Positions 1-8,351 of a stretch of DNA of 64,000 nucleotides are shown in pieces. Source of the stretch: Pseudomonas fildesensis. Its GTDB lineage: Bacteria; Pseudomonadota; Gammaproteobacteria; Pseudomonadales; Pseudomonadaceae. The notes under the pieces are model-generated. The model did not search any database. It was not told the origin of the DNA and saw only the letters and a list, made by a program, of their open reading frames with translations. Position 1 is the stretch's first letter. Each line of letters starts with the position of its first letter. The stretch spans positions 248,001-312,000 of the forward strand of contig NZ_LFMW01000002.1 in NCBI RefSeq assembly GCF_001050345.1. Direction: 5' to 3'. The translations under genes were made by a program, and so were the position numbers.

Positions 1-441
1 ATGGCCAATGAAGCCCAGGCCCTCAGCGTTGACTGGGGCCGCTTCATGCGCCGGGAAGTGGGGGCTGAGGAGTTTCGTGAATTGGCCCGTCGGGTGGAAG
101 GTTTCCTGTCGCGCAGCGAACAGGAAAACCGCATGGTTTCCAGCAACCTCAACGACATTCTGCTCGCCCAGGATTACCAGGACCTCACCGGTCAGGTGAT
201 CAAGCGTGTGACCCAATTGGTCACCGAAGTGGAAAGCAACTTGCTCAAATTGGTGCTTATGGCAGGCCAGGTTGATCGTTTTGCCGGCATCGAACATGAC
301 CGCGAAGCGATCCTCTCGGAAAAAGATCCACAAAAACATCTCGCCAAGGGTGAAGGTCCGCAGATTCATGCCGATAAACGTGAAGACGTTATGTCAGGTC
401 AGGATGACGTAGATGACCTGTTATCCAGTTTAGGCTTCTAA
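1..441 (+). CDS. cheZ: Chemotaxis protein CheZ, C-terminal part (5' end outside window)
   Basis: CheZ dephosphorylates CheY-P and so ends the chemotactic signal at the flagellar switch. The visible 146 residues hold the family's catalytic segment (QDYQDLTGQVIKR, with the glutamine that positions the attacking water) and the C-terminal CheY-binding tail ending DDLLSSLGF. Pseudomonas CheZ is normally about 260 residues, so the ATG at base 1 is internal and the true start lies upstream. The stop codon overlaps the AGGAG of cheA. A FliA-type promoter motif sits in its last 100 bases. Confidence 0.95.
   Translation: MANEAQALSVDWGRFMRREVGAEEFRELARRVEGFLSRSEQENRMVSSNLNDILLAQDYQDLTGQVIKRVTQLVTEVESNLLKLVLMAGQVDRFAGIEHDREAILSEKDPQKHLAKGEGPQIHADKREDVMSGQDDVDDLLSSLGF
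351..377 (+). promoter_or_regulatory. Candidate FliA (sigma-28) promoter for cheA, inside cheZ
   Basis: TGAAG at 351-355, a 14-base spacer and GCCGATAA at 370-377 match the flagellar sigma-28 pattern (T[A/C]AAG-N14-GCCGATAA) with one -35 mismatch. The -10 ends 75 bases before the cheA ATG. The geometry is identical to the cheV promoter at 12064-12090. Because it lies in coding sequence it could be coincidence; the position just ahead of cheAB-motCD argues for function. Confidence 0.5.
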
Positions 442-452
442 GGAGCACACCC

Positions 453-2657
453 ATGAGCTTCGGCGCCGATGAAGAAATCCTTCAGGATTTCCTTGTAGAG
501 GCCGGCGAAATTTTAGAGCAGCTGTCCGAACAGCTGGTCGAGCTGGAAAGCCGACCGGATGATGCGAACCTGCTCAATGCAATTTTTCGCGGTTTTCACA
601 CTGTAAAAGGGGGCGCCGGCTTCCTCCAGCTCCATGAGCTGGTGGAGTGCTGTCACATCGCCGAGAACGTGTTCGACATCCTGCGCAAGGGTGAGCGACA
701 CGTCGACTCGGAACTGATGGACGTGATTCTTGAAGCACTGGATGCGGTCAACGGCATGTTCAGCGAAGTGCGCGAACGGGCACCAATCACTGCAGCCACC
801 CCGGAACTGCTGGCCGCCCTGGCGCGCCTGGCGGAACCCTCGGCTGCACCGGTGGTTGAAGCGGCGCCTGAGCCGGTGGTTGAAGCTGCGGTCGATGTCA
901 CTGACAGTGAGTTCGAGCAACTGCTGAACTCCCTGAATGAAGTCAAGGCGCAAGCCGAAGCGCCGCAAGCGGTAGCCCCGCCGGCCACGCCGACCAGTGA
1001 AGATATTACCGACGCAGAATTCGAATCCCTGCTCGACCAGTTGCACGGCAAAGGCCAGTTCGCGGCCGACGCCGTGCCACCGGCCGCTGCGCCGCAAGCA
1101 CCCGCTGCTGCTGCCAGCAACGACATCACCGACGACGAATTCGAAGCGCTGCTCGACCAGCTGCATGGCAAAGGCACGTTTGCTGCCGACGCCTTGCCGG
1201 CAGTCGCGACAGCGGCGGCGCCTGCTGCTGCAGCCAGTGCGGCACCTGCCGCCGCCGGCCTGATTTCCGATCACGAATTCGAATCGCTGCTGGACGAACT
1301 GCACGGCAAGGGCAAGTTCACCGACGTGGCCCCGGCCGCAACGGCGACTGCTGCCCCGGTGGCGGCGACACCGGCCCCGGCCAAAGCCGCAGCGCCTGCT
1401 GCCGCCAAGCCTGCCCCGGCCCCTGCAGCCGCCCCGGCGCCTGCGCGTGCCCCGGCTGCTGCCGTGGCCGACAAGCCTGCCAGTGAAGCCGAAACCACCG
1501 TGCGGGTTGATACCGCGCGCCTGGACGACATCATGAACATGGTCGGCGAGCTGGTACTGGTGCGTAACCGCCTGGTACGCCTGGGCCTGAGCAGCGGCGA
1601 CGAAGCCATGCAAAAGGCCGTGTCGAACCTCGACGTGGTCACCGCAGACCTGCAAACCGCCGTGATGAAGACGCGGATGCAGCCGATCAAAAAAGTCTTC
1701 GGCCGCTTCCCGCGCCTCGTTCGCGACCTGGCACGTCAGCTCAAGAAAGAGATCAACCTGGAACTGGTGGGTGAAGAAACCGACCTCGACAAGAACCTTG
1801 TCGAGGCCTTGGCCGACCCGCTGGTCCACTTGGTGCGCAACGCCGTCGACCACGGCGTGGAAACCCCGGAAGAGCGCGAAGCCTCGGGCAAGTCCCGTGG
1901 CGGCAAAGTGATTCTGGCGGCGGAGCAAGAGGGCGACCATATCCTGCTGTCGATCACCGATGACGGCAAAGGCATGGACCCGGCCATTCTGCGCAATATC
2001 GCCGTCAAGCGTGGCGTGATGGACAAGGACGCCGCCGACCGGCTGACTGACACCGAGTGCTACAACCTGATCTTCGCCCCTGGCTTCTCGACCAAGACCG
2101 AGATTTCCGACGTGTCGGGCCGTGGCGTGGGCATGGACGTGGTGAAGACCAAGATCAGCCAGCTCAACGGCTCGATTAACATCTACTCGACCAAGGGCCA
2201 GGGCTCCAAGATTGTCATCAAGGTGCCGTTGACCCTGGCGATCATGCCGACCCTGATGGTGATGCTGGGCAACCAGGCCTTCGCCTTCCCGCTGGTCAAC
2301 GTCAACGAAATTTTCCACCTCGACCTGTCGCGCACCAACGTGGTGGACGGCCAGGAAGTGGTGATCGTGCGCGACAAGGCGTTGCCCCTGTTCTACCTCA
2401 AGCGCTGGTTGGTGGCATCGGCTGCCCATGAAGAGCAGCGCGAAGGCCATGTGGTGATTCTCTCCGTGGGCACCCAGCGCATCGGCTTTGTCGTCGATCA
2501 ACTGGTGGGCCAGGAAGAAGTGGTCATCAAGCCTTTGGGCAAAATGCTGCAGGGAACCCCGGGCATGTCGGGTGCGACCATCACCGGCGACGGTCGGATC
2601 GCGCTGATTCTCGATGTTCCGAGCATGCTCAAGCGTTACGCCGCTCGGCGTATTTGA
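453..2657 (+). CDS. cheA: Chemotaxis histidine kinase CheA
   Basis: Cytoplasmic kinase of the flagellar chemosensory array; it autophosphorylates and passes phosphate to CheY and CheB. The 734 residues hold an HPt domain with phospho-accepting His49 (FHTVKGGAGF), a long Ala/Pro-rich linker, a dimerisation helix pair (about 340-410), an HATPase domain (N-box near 455-466, DDGKGMD, GRGVGMDVV near 556) and a C-terminal CheW-like domain from about 593. The linker carries four copies of a motif of the form [IV][ST]DxEFExLLDxLHGKGxF (near 149, 185, 225 and 270), the first degenerate, where a conventional P2 domain would lie. The start is set by AGGAG 8 bases before the ATG. First gene of a cheA-cheB-motC-motD-parC-parP-cheW operon. 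Confidence 0.97.
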   Translation: MSFGADEEILQDFLVEAGEILEQLSEQLVELESRPDDANLLNAIFRGFHTVKGGAGFLQLHELVECCHIAENVFDILRKGERHVDSELMDVILEALDAVNGMFSEVRERAPITAATPELLAALARLAEPSAAPVVEAAPEPVVEAAVDVTDSEFEQLLNSLNEVKAQAEAPQAVAPPATPTSEDITDAEFESLLDQLHGKGQFAADAVPPAAAPQAPAAAASNDITDDEFEALLDQLHGKGTFAADALPAVATAAAPAAAASAAPAAAGLISDHEFESLLDELHGKGKFTDVAPAATATAAPVAATPAPAKAAAPAAAKPAPAPAAAPAPARAPAAAVADKPASEAETTVRVDTARLDDIMNMVGELVLVRNRLVRLGLSSGDEAMQKAVSNLDVVTADLQTAVMKTRMQPIKKVFGRFPRLVRDLARQLKKEINLELVGEETDLDKNLVEALADPLVHLVRNAVDHGVETPEEREASGKSRGGKVILAAEQEGDHILLSITDDGKGMDPAILRNIAVKRGVMDKDAADRLTDTECYNLIFAPGFSTKTEISDVSGRGVGMDVVKTKISQLNGSINIYSTKGQGSKIVIKVPLTLAIMPTLMVMLGNQAFAFPLVNVNEIFHLDLSRTNVVDGQEVVIVRDKALPLFYLKRWLVASAAHEEQREGHVVILSVGTQRIGFVVDQLVGQEEVVIKPLGKMLQGTPGMSGATITGDGRIALILDVPSMLKRYAARRI

Positions 2658-2705
2658 TTCTGGCGGGGCAGGGCGGTAATGCCCGCCCCGCCTAACGGAG
2701 TGTTT

Positions 2706-3842
2706 ATGGTAGTCAAGGTCCTGGTGGTGGACGATTCGGGTTTCTTCCGCCGCCGCGTCTCGGAAATTCTTTCCGCCGATCCAACGATCCAGGTGGTCGG
2801 TACGGCCACCAATGGCAAAGAGGCGATTGATCAAGCCATTGCGTTGAAGCCGGACGTGATCACCATGGACTACGAGATGCCGATGATGGATGGCATCACG
2901 GCCGTGCGCCATATCATGCAACGCTGCCCGACCCCGGTGTTGATGTTCTCCTCGCTGACCCACGAAGGCGCCCGAGTAACCCTCGACGCGCTGGACGCTG
3001 GCGCGGTGGACTTCCTGCCGAAGAATTTCGAAGACATCTCGCGCAACCCCGAGAAGGTCAAGCAGATGCTGTGCGAGAAGGTGCACAGCATTTCGCGCAG
3101 TAACCGCCGCAGCCTGTTCAGCGCGCCTGCGCCGACACCTGCTCCGGTTGCTGCACCGGCTGTACCTGCCACCACCGCGTTTGGTCGCCCAGCGCCGGCA
3201 CCGGTTGCGCGGCCTGCCGTGGCGCCTGCGCCTGCGCCTGCCCGAGCTTCGAGCGCCTATTCGCCTGCGCCCAAGCGCAAGGCCTACAAGCTGGTGGCCA
3301 TTGGTACGTCCACCGGCGGCCCCGTCGCCTTGCAGCGGGTGTTGACCCAACTGCCGGCTAATTTCCCGGCGCCGATCGTGTTGATCCAGCACATGCCCGC
3401 CGCGTTCACCAAGGCCTTCGCCGAACGTTTGGACAAGCTCTGCCGTATCAGCGTCAAGGAAGCCGAGGATGGCGACATCCTGCGCCCTGGGCTGGCACTG
3501 CTGGCGCCTGGCGGCAAGCAGATGATGGTCGACGGCCGTGGCGCGATCAAAATCCTGCCGGGCGATGAGCGCCTCAACTACAAGCCGTGTGTGGACATCA
3601 CCTTCGGCTCGGCGGCGAAATCCTACGGTGACAAAGTTCTGGCGGTGGTACTCACCGGCATGGGCGCCGACGGCCGTGAAGGCGCGCGCCTGCTCAAGCA
3701 GGGCGGCAGCGCCATCTGGGCCCAGGACGAAGCCAGCTGCGTGATCTATGGCATGCCCATGGCCATCGTCAAGGCTGACCTGGCGGACGCGGTCTACAGC
3801 CTCGACGACATCGGCAAACATCTGGTGGAGGCTTGCCTCTGA
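2706..3842 (+). CDS. cheB: Protein-glutamate methylesterase/deamidase CheB
   Basis: Response-regulator methylesterase that demethylates chemoreceptors after phosphorylation by CheA. The 378 residues have a receiver domain with phospho-acceptor Asp55 ([10 protein letters not shown]), an Ala/Pro-rich linker (about 135-190) and a CheB_methylest domain with the catalytic Ser (GTSTGG), His (IQHMP) and Asp (MGADG). I chose the ATG at 2706 ([10 protein letters not shown]) because CGGAG lies 5 bases upstream; the frame is open nine codons further 5'. Its stop overlaps the motC start as TGATG, so the two are probably translationally coupled. Confidence 0.96.
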   Translation: MVVKVLVVDDSGFFRRRVSEILSADPTIQVVGTATNGKEAIDQAIALKPDVITMDYEMPMMDGITAVRHIMQRCPTPVLMFSSLTHEGARVTLDALDAGAVDFLPKNFEDISRNPEKVKQMLCEKVHSISRSNRRSLFSAPAPTPAPVAAPAVPATTAFGRPAPAPVARPAVAPAPAPARASSAYSPAPKRKAYKLVAIGTSTGGPVALQRVLTQLPANFPAPIVLIQHMPAAFTKAFAERLDKLCRISVKEAEDGDILRPGLALLAPGGKQMMVDGRGAIKILPGDERLNYKPCVDITFGSAAKSYGDKVLAVVLTGMGADGREGARLLKQGGSAIWAQDEASCVIYGMPMAIVKADLADAVYSLDDIGKHLVEACL

Positions 3843-4582
3843 TGGATGTACTGAGCCTGATCGGCATCACCATGGCATTTGTCGCGATCATCGGCGGCAA
3901 CTACCTCGAAGGCGGGCACCTCGGTGCCCTGGCCAACGGCCCGGCGGCGCTGATCGTAATCGGTGGCACTGTCGGGGCGGCGCTGTTGCAGGCGCCGTTG
4001 AGCTCGTTCAAGCGCGCCATGCAGATCCTGATATGGATCATTTTCCCGCCACGTGTCGACCTGGCCGGCGGCATCGACCGCGTGGTCAACTGGAGCCTCA
4101 CCGCACGCAAGGAAGGCCTGCTGGGCCTTGAAGGTGTGGCCGACGCCGAGCCCGACAGCTATTCGCGCAAAGGCCTGCAGTTGCTGGTGGACGGCGCCGA
4201 ACCAGAAGCGATTCGCAGCATCCTGGAAGTGGATTTCTACACCCAGGAAAGCCGCGACATCAACGCTGCCAAAGTTTTTGAAAGCATGGGCGGTTACGCG
4301 CCGACCATCGGCATTATCGGTGCGGTGATGGGCCTGATCCACGTGATGGGCAACCTGGCCGATCCGTCGCAACTGGGCAGCGGCATTGCCGTGGCCTTCG
4401 TTGCGACCATCTACGGTGTGGCCAGTGCCAACCTGATCCTGTTGCCGGTGGCGAGCAAGCTCAAGTCGATCGCCATGCGCCAGTCGCGTTACCGCGAGAT
4501 GCTGCTCGAAGGCATCCTATCGATTGCCGAGGGCGAGAACCCGCGCTCCATCGAATTGAAGCTCCAGGGCTTCATGGATTGA
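3842..4582 (+). CDS. motC: Flagellar motor stator protein MotC (MotA family)
   Basis: Inner-membrane stator subunit of the second Pseudomonas stator pair, MotCD, which drives flagellar rotation with proton flow. The 246 residues give four hydrophobic segments: two at the N-terminus ([36 protein letters not shown]) and two around 157-205 (YAPTIGIIGAVMGLIHVM; GIAVAFVATIYGVASANL). The PTIGIIGAVMGLI segment is typical of MotA/TolQ/ExbB proteins. Start at 3842 by overlap with the cheB stop. motD follows 18 bases after the stop. Confidence 0.95.
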   Translation: MDVLSLIGITMAFVAIIGGNYLEGGHLGALANGPAALIVIGGTVGAALLQAPLSSFKRAMQILIWIIFPPRVDLAGGIDRVVNWSLTARKEGLLGLEGVADAEPDSYSRKGLQLLVDGAEPEAIRSILEVDFYTQESRDINAAKVFESMGGYAPTIGIIGAVMGLIHVMGNLADPSQLGSGIAVAFVATIYGVASANLILLPVASKLKSIAMRQSRYREMLLEGILSIAEGENPRSIELKLQGFMD

Positions 4583-4600
4583 TGATGGGAGGTATTGTTT

Positions 4601-5488
4601 GTGAGCCGTCGCCGTCGCGAGCCTGAAGAACACGTTAATCATGAACGCTGGCTGGTGTCCTACGCGGACTTCATCACCCTGCTGTTCGCGTTTTTCGTGG
4701 TGATGTATTCCATCTCGTCGATCAACGAAGGCAAGTACAAGGTCATTTCCCAGGCGCTGATCGGTGTGTTCAACGACGCCGACCGCTCGCTCAAGCCGAT
4801 CCCCATCGGCGAAGAGCGGCCCAAGACCGTCACCCCGGCCAAGCCGCTGGTCAACGACAGTGATGAGACTGCCGCCGGCGTGGGGGGCACCAGTGACCCG
4901 CTGAAAAGCATCGCCGATGACATCAGCGCCGCGTTTGGCGACCTGATCAGCTCCAACCAGATGACTGTGCGCGGCAATGAGTTGTGGGTCGAGATCGAGC
5001 TCAATTCGAGCCTGCTGTTCGCCAGCGCCGATGCGATGCCCAGCGACCAGGCGTTTACCATCATCGACAAGGTGGCGGCGATCCTCAAACCGTTTGAAAA
5101 CCCGGTGCATGTTGAAGGCTTTACCGACAATTTCCCGATCAGCACCGCGCAGTACCCGACCAACTGGGAGCTGTCGTCGGCCCGGGCGGCTAGCATTGTG
5201 CGCATGCTCGCGATGCAGGGCGTGAACCCCGGGCGCCTGGCGTCGGTGGGGTATGGCGAGTTTCAGCCGGTGGCCAATAACGCCACGGTGGAAGGCCGGG
5301 CGCGTAATCGCCGTGTGGTGCTGGTGGTGTCGCGCAACCTGGATGTGCGGCGCAGCCTGACCGGTACTGGCACCGCCAACGCTACACCGGACGCGGCGTT
5401 GAAGCGGGCTGGCACACAAACTGCACCGGCCCCTGCAAAGCCGCCGGTGCGTCAAAGCTCCGTCAATTCTCCGTCACCGGCTCAATAA
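4601..5488 (+). CDS. motD: Flagellar motor stator protein MotD (MotB family)
   Basis: Peptidoglycan-anchored partner of MotC. The 295 residues have a basic N-terminus (SRRRREPEEHVNHERW), one membrane helix carrying the proton-channel Asp (SYADFITLLFAFFVVMYSISS) and an OmpA-like peptidoglycan-binding domain (about 125-250, with VEGFTDNFPI and NRRVVLVVS). The Ala/Pro-rich tail is variable. The GTG at 4601 is preferred because GGAGG ends 8 bases upstream; the TTG at 4595 would be only 2 bases away. Confidence 0.94.
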   Translation: MSRRRREPEEHVNHERWLVSYADFITLLFAFFVVMYSISSINEGKYKVISQALIGVFNDADRSLKPIPIGEERPKTVTPAKPLVNDSDETAAGVGGTSDPLKSIADDISAAFGDLISSNQMTVRGNELWVEIELNSSLLFASADAMPSDQAFTIIDKVAAILKPFENPVHVEGFTDNFPISTAQYPTNWELSSARAASIVRMLAMQGVNPGRLASVGYGEFQPVANNATVEGRARNRRVVLVVSRNLDVRRSLTGTGTANATPDAALKRAGTQTAPAPAKPPVRQSSVNSPSPAQ

Positions 5489-5539
5489 CCTTATGCAATG
5501 TCTCGGTCGCGCCAGTGCCCACCGGGAGGAACCAACCGA

Positions 5540-6328
5540 ATGAGAGTCTGGGCAGTTGCCAATCAAAAAGGTGGGGTCGGCAAGACCACCACCTCCATCG
5601 CCTTAGCCGGCTTGCTGGCCGAGGCGGGCAAGCGTGTGGTCGTGGTGGACCTGGATCCCCATGGTTCCATGACCAGCTATTTCGGCTACGACCCGGATGC
5701 GCTGGAGCACAGTTGCTACGATCTGTTCCTGCACAAGGGCAGCGTGCCGAGCGACTTGCCTGGGCAATTGCTGCTGCCCACCAGCAATGAAAGCATTTCC
5801 CTGCTGCCGTCGAGCACCGCCCTGGCCACCCTTGAGCGCCAGTCGCCGGGGCAGAGCGGCCTGGGCCTGGTGATCGCCAAGACCCTGGCGCAACTGTGGC
5901 AGGACTTCGACTACGCGATCATCGACAGCCCGCCGTTGCTCGGCGTGCTGATGGTCAACGCCTTGGCGGCCAGCCAGCAGTTGGTGATCCCGGTGCAGAC
6001 TGAACACCTGGCGGTCAAAGGCCTGGAACGCATGGTCAGCACCCTGGCGATGATCAACCGCTCGCGCAAACAGGCGCTGCCGTTCAGCATCGTGCCGACC
6101 TTGTTCGACCGCCGCACCCAGGCTTCACTCGGCACCTTGCGCGTACTGCGCGATGCCTACCCGGACACCATCTGGCAAGGCTATATCCCGGTGGACACGC
6201 GCCTGCGTGACGCCAGCCGCGCAGGGCTCACGCCGTCGCAGTTCGACGGCAAAAGCCGTGGCGTGCTGGCGTACCGCGCGCTGCTCAAGCATCTGCTGTC
6301 GCAGCAACTCGTGGCGCAGGTGGCGTGA
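5540..6328 (+). CDS. parC: ParA-like chemotaxis ATPase ParC
   Basis: ParA/MinD-type ATPase that in Pseudomonas and Vibrio localises chemotaxis arrays to the cell pole with ParP. The 262 residues begin MRVWAVANQKGGVGKTTT, with the deviant Walker A lysines Lys10 and Lys15, then Walker A' (VVVDLDPHG) and Walker B (DYAIIDSPP). The start is the ATG after GGGAGGA (5524-5530); in-frame codons further upstream add a non-conserved tail. The stop overlaps the parP ATG (ATGA). The position between motD and a CheW-like gene fits the array-positioning role rather than chromosome partition. Confidence 0.88.
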   Translation: MRVWAVANQKGGVGKTTTSIALAGLLAEAGKRVVVVDLDPHGSMTSYFGYDPDALEHSCYDLFLHKGSVPSDLPGQLLLPTSNESISLLPSSTALATLERQSPGQSGLGLVIAKTLAQLWQDFDYAIIDSPPLLGVLMVNALAASQQLVIPVQTEHLAVKGLERMVSTLAMINRSRKQALPFSIVPTLFDRRTQASLGTLRVLRDAYPDTIWQGYIPVDTRLRDASRAGLTPSQFDGKSRGVLAYRALLKHLLSQQLVAQVA

Positions 6329-7119
6329 TGAACCGTCCCGTCGAACTCAAGACCAAGACCCGGCCGCAACTGGCGCTGGAGTCGTATCTGGATGCCTTGC
6401 TGCAGGATGCGACCGCGCAGGAGCTGCCGGAACCGATCCTGGTGCTGGAGCCCGCCGTCGAACCCGAAAGTACGCTGGATGAGTTTCAGCTCGCCGTGCT
6501 GGAAGAACAGGCCCGCGATGCGCAGGTCGTACCGGTCGTGGTGCCGATCACGCCTGTTGTCGTGGCTCCCGTGGTGGTTGAGCCGGTGGTTGAAGTTCAC
6601 CTGCCACCGAGCATCACCCCGCCGCCGGTCACCGGCGACGGCCGCCCGGCGTGGGCCGCCGAGCCGTTCGAATGCCTGCTGTTCGACGTCGCCGGGTTGA
6701 CCCTGGCAGTGCCGCTGGTGTGCCTGGGCTCGATCTACTCTCTGGAGGGCCAGGAGCTGACACCGCTGTTCGGGCAACCGGAATGGTTCCTCGGGATCCT
6801 GCCGAGTCAGCAGGGCAACTTGAAGGTATTGGATACCGCACGCTGGGTGATGCCCGACCGCTACCGCGATGACTTTCGCCAGGGCTTGCAATACGTAATC
6901 TCGGTGCAGGGCTACGAGTGGGGGCTGGCGGTGCATCAAGTCAGCCGCTCGTTGCGCCTGGACCCGAACGAAATCAAATGGCGCAGCCAGCGGGGCCAGC
7001 GCCCCTGGTTGGCGGGCACCGTGATCGAACACATGTGCGCATTGCTCGATGTCGCCGAACTGGCCGAGTTGATCGCCAGCGGCGCAGTTAAGTCGATGCC
7101 GTTGAATATACGCAGTTGA
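6328..7119 (+). CDS. parP: CheW-like array-anchoring protein ParP
   Basis: CheW-domain protein expected to couple CheA/receptor arrays to ParC at the pole. The 263 residues split into an N-terminal half rich in Val, Pro and Glu, probably disordered (to about 115), and a C-terminal CheW-like domain starting near FECLLFDVAGLTLAVPL with GSIYSLEG and VLDTARWVMP. Starts with an ATGA overlap on parC. It lacks the compact N-terminus of true CheW, which lies just downstream at 7201, so the two CheW-fold genes are distinct. Confidence 0.83.
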   Translation: MNRPVELKTKTRPQLALESYLDALLQDATAQELPEPILVLEPAVEPESTLDEFQLAVLEEQARDAQVVPVVVPITPVVVAPVVVEPVVEVHLPPSITPPPVTGDGRPAWAAEPFECLLFDVAGLTLAVPLVCLGSIYSLEGQELTPLFGQPEWFLGILPSQQGNLKVLDTARWVMPDRYRDDFRQGLQYVISVQGYEWGLAVHQVSRSLRLDPNEIKWRSQRGQRPWLAGTVIEHMCALLDVAELAELIASGAVKSMPLNIRS

Positions 7120-7131
7120 TTGAACAATAAG

Positions 7132-7151
7132 GGCCGCGCGGTTGTGCGGCC
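7132..7151 (+). other. Intercistronic hairpin between parP and cheW
   Basis: GGCCGC (7132-7137) and GCGGCC (7146-7151) form a 6-bp stem with an 8-base loop. No T run follows, so it is not a canonical terminator; it may affect mRNA stability between parP and cheW. Confidence 0.35.
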
Positions 7152-7200
7152 AAAGAAGCACACACGCCGTGTCCAAACGGCATTTGAAGGGGTCATGGGT

Positions 7201-7686
7201 ATGAACAAGTCAGCTTCCGCACAAGGTTTGGTAGATGATCCGATCCTGCAATGGGTTACCTTCAAACTGGATAACGAGTCTTACGGCATCAACGTCATGC
7301 GCGTGCAGGAAGTGCTGCGCTACACCGAGATCGCCCCGGTACCGGGTGCGCCAAGCTATGTGCTGGGCATCATCAACCTGCGCGGCAACGTGGTGACGGT
7401 CATCGACACCCGCCAGCGCTTTGGCCTGGTGCCTACCGAAGTCAACGACAACACGCGTATCGTCATCATCGAAGCCGACAAGCAAGTGGTTGGGATCATG
7501 GTCGACAGCGTGGCCGAAGTGGTTTACCTGCGCCAATCGGAAGTGGAAACCGCGCCGAACGTGGGTAACGAGGAATCGGCCAAGTTCATCCAGGGCGTGT
7601 GCAACAAGAACGGCGAACTGCTGATTCTGGTTGAGCTGGACAAGATGATGAGCGAAGAAGAATGGTCGGATCTGGAGAACATCTGA
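7201..7686 (+). CDS. cheW: Chemotaxis coupling protein CheW
   Basis: Couples receptors to CheA. The 161 residues are a single CheW domain: WVTFKLDNESYGINVMRVQEVLRYTEI, then the conserved IINLRGNVVTVIDTRQRFGL turn and a C-terminal LILVELDKMM strand. I chose the ATG at 7201 (MNKSASAQG), since the open frame upstream is basic, unconserved and begins with TTG. The stop is directly followed by the TTG of the next gene. Confidence 0.96.
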   Translation: MNKSASAQGLVDDPILQWVTFKLDNESYGINVMRVQEVLRYTEIAPVPGAPSYVLGIINLRGNVVTVIDTRQRFGLVPTEVNDNTRIVIIEADKQVVGIMVDSVAEVVYLRQSEVETAPNVGNEESAKFIQGVCNKNGELLILVELDKMMSEEEWSDLENI

Positions 7687-8082
7687 TTGTTCCTTGAAGC
7701 GGTGGTGATTGTCCTGGCCCTGTTGTGGGCCGGGACGTTGGCATTTTTGCTGCGCTACGTGCGCCAGCAGCGGGAATCGGCTTTGCAACAGGCCGAGCGC
7801 GATGCCGTGCGTGACCGGCGCATTCTGGAATTGGTCAAGCGGGTCGATCACTTCCAGCAGAGTGCGGTGAAGGTGGGGGATGAGGTGCATGAACTGCGCG
7901 CCATCCTCGCGCCGTTACCGGACAAGTTGGTGCAGCTTGAGCAGCGTGATCCCTCGAGCCTGTCCTTTGCCCAGGCGGCGAAGCTGGTGGGGATGGGGGC
8001 TACGGTGGATGAGCTGACGCAGTCTTGCGGGTTGACCCAGGCTGAGGCGCAGTTGATGAGTAAGTTGCATAAGAGCAGCTGA
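7687..8082 (+). CDS. DUF2802 membrane-anchored protein at end of che operon
   Basis: Small protein of 131 residues found at the end of this operon in pseudomonads; function not established. An N-terminal hydrophobic helix (FLEAVVIVLALLWAGTLAFLL) is followed by a basic, coiled-coil-like region (about 25-80) and a compact C-terminal motif (AAKLVGMGATVDELTQSCGLTQAEAQLM) resembling a helix-turn-helix. It starts with TTG immediately after the cheW stop, with no clear Shine-Dalgarno, so translation probably depends on reinitiation. Its place in the operon suggests a flagellar or chemotaxis role. Confidence 0.8.
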   Translation: MFLEAVVIVLALLWAGTLAFLLRYVRQQRESALQQAERDAVRDRRILELVKRVDHFQQSAVKVGDEVHELRAILAPLPDKLVQLEQRDPSSLSFAQAAKLVGMGATVDELTQSCGLTQAEAQLMSKLHKSS

Positions 8083-8118
8083 GAGTTTCAAGCGGCAAGC
8101 CGCAAGTTTTCAGATTCA

Positions 8119-8252
8119 GATCGTTCCCACGCTCTGCGTGGGAATGCCGCCCCGGACGCTCCGCGTCCCGCCGTGGGCACATGTCTCAAGTCCTGCGCGA
8201 GGTGACGCGTAGCGTCACAGGATGCATTCCCACGCAGAGCGTTGGAACGATC
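8119..8252. repeat. REPIN-type inverted repeat pair
   Basis: A 29-base arm at 8119-8147 is repeated in inverse orientation at 8224-8252 with one mismatch. Each arm carries its own palindrome (CCCACGCTCTGCGTGGG in the left one). Two smaller hairpins, GGACGC/GCGTCC and GTGACGC/GCGTCAC, lie between. The same core recurs at 17065-17116 and 19121-19171, and shortened at 51356-51381. It follows the che operon and may act as its 3' boundary. Confidence 0.85.
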
Positions 8253-8351
8253 ATCAGCTATCCCGCCAAATATTTTCAAAGCCGACGGCTTTTTTCTCCT
8301 CCCCCAGGGTCAACATCCTTCAAGCACCTTTGAACCCAGGAGATTCGCCCC

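Noticed and set aside
513..3821. 1102-codon open frame on the minus strand across cheA and cheB
   Set aside because: Antisense shadow of two strongly conserved genes in high-GC DNA; its translation is rich in His, Arg and Gln with no domain.
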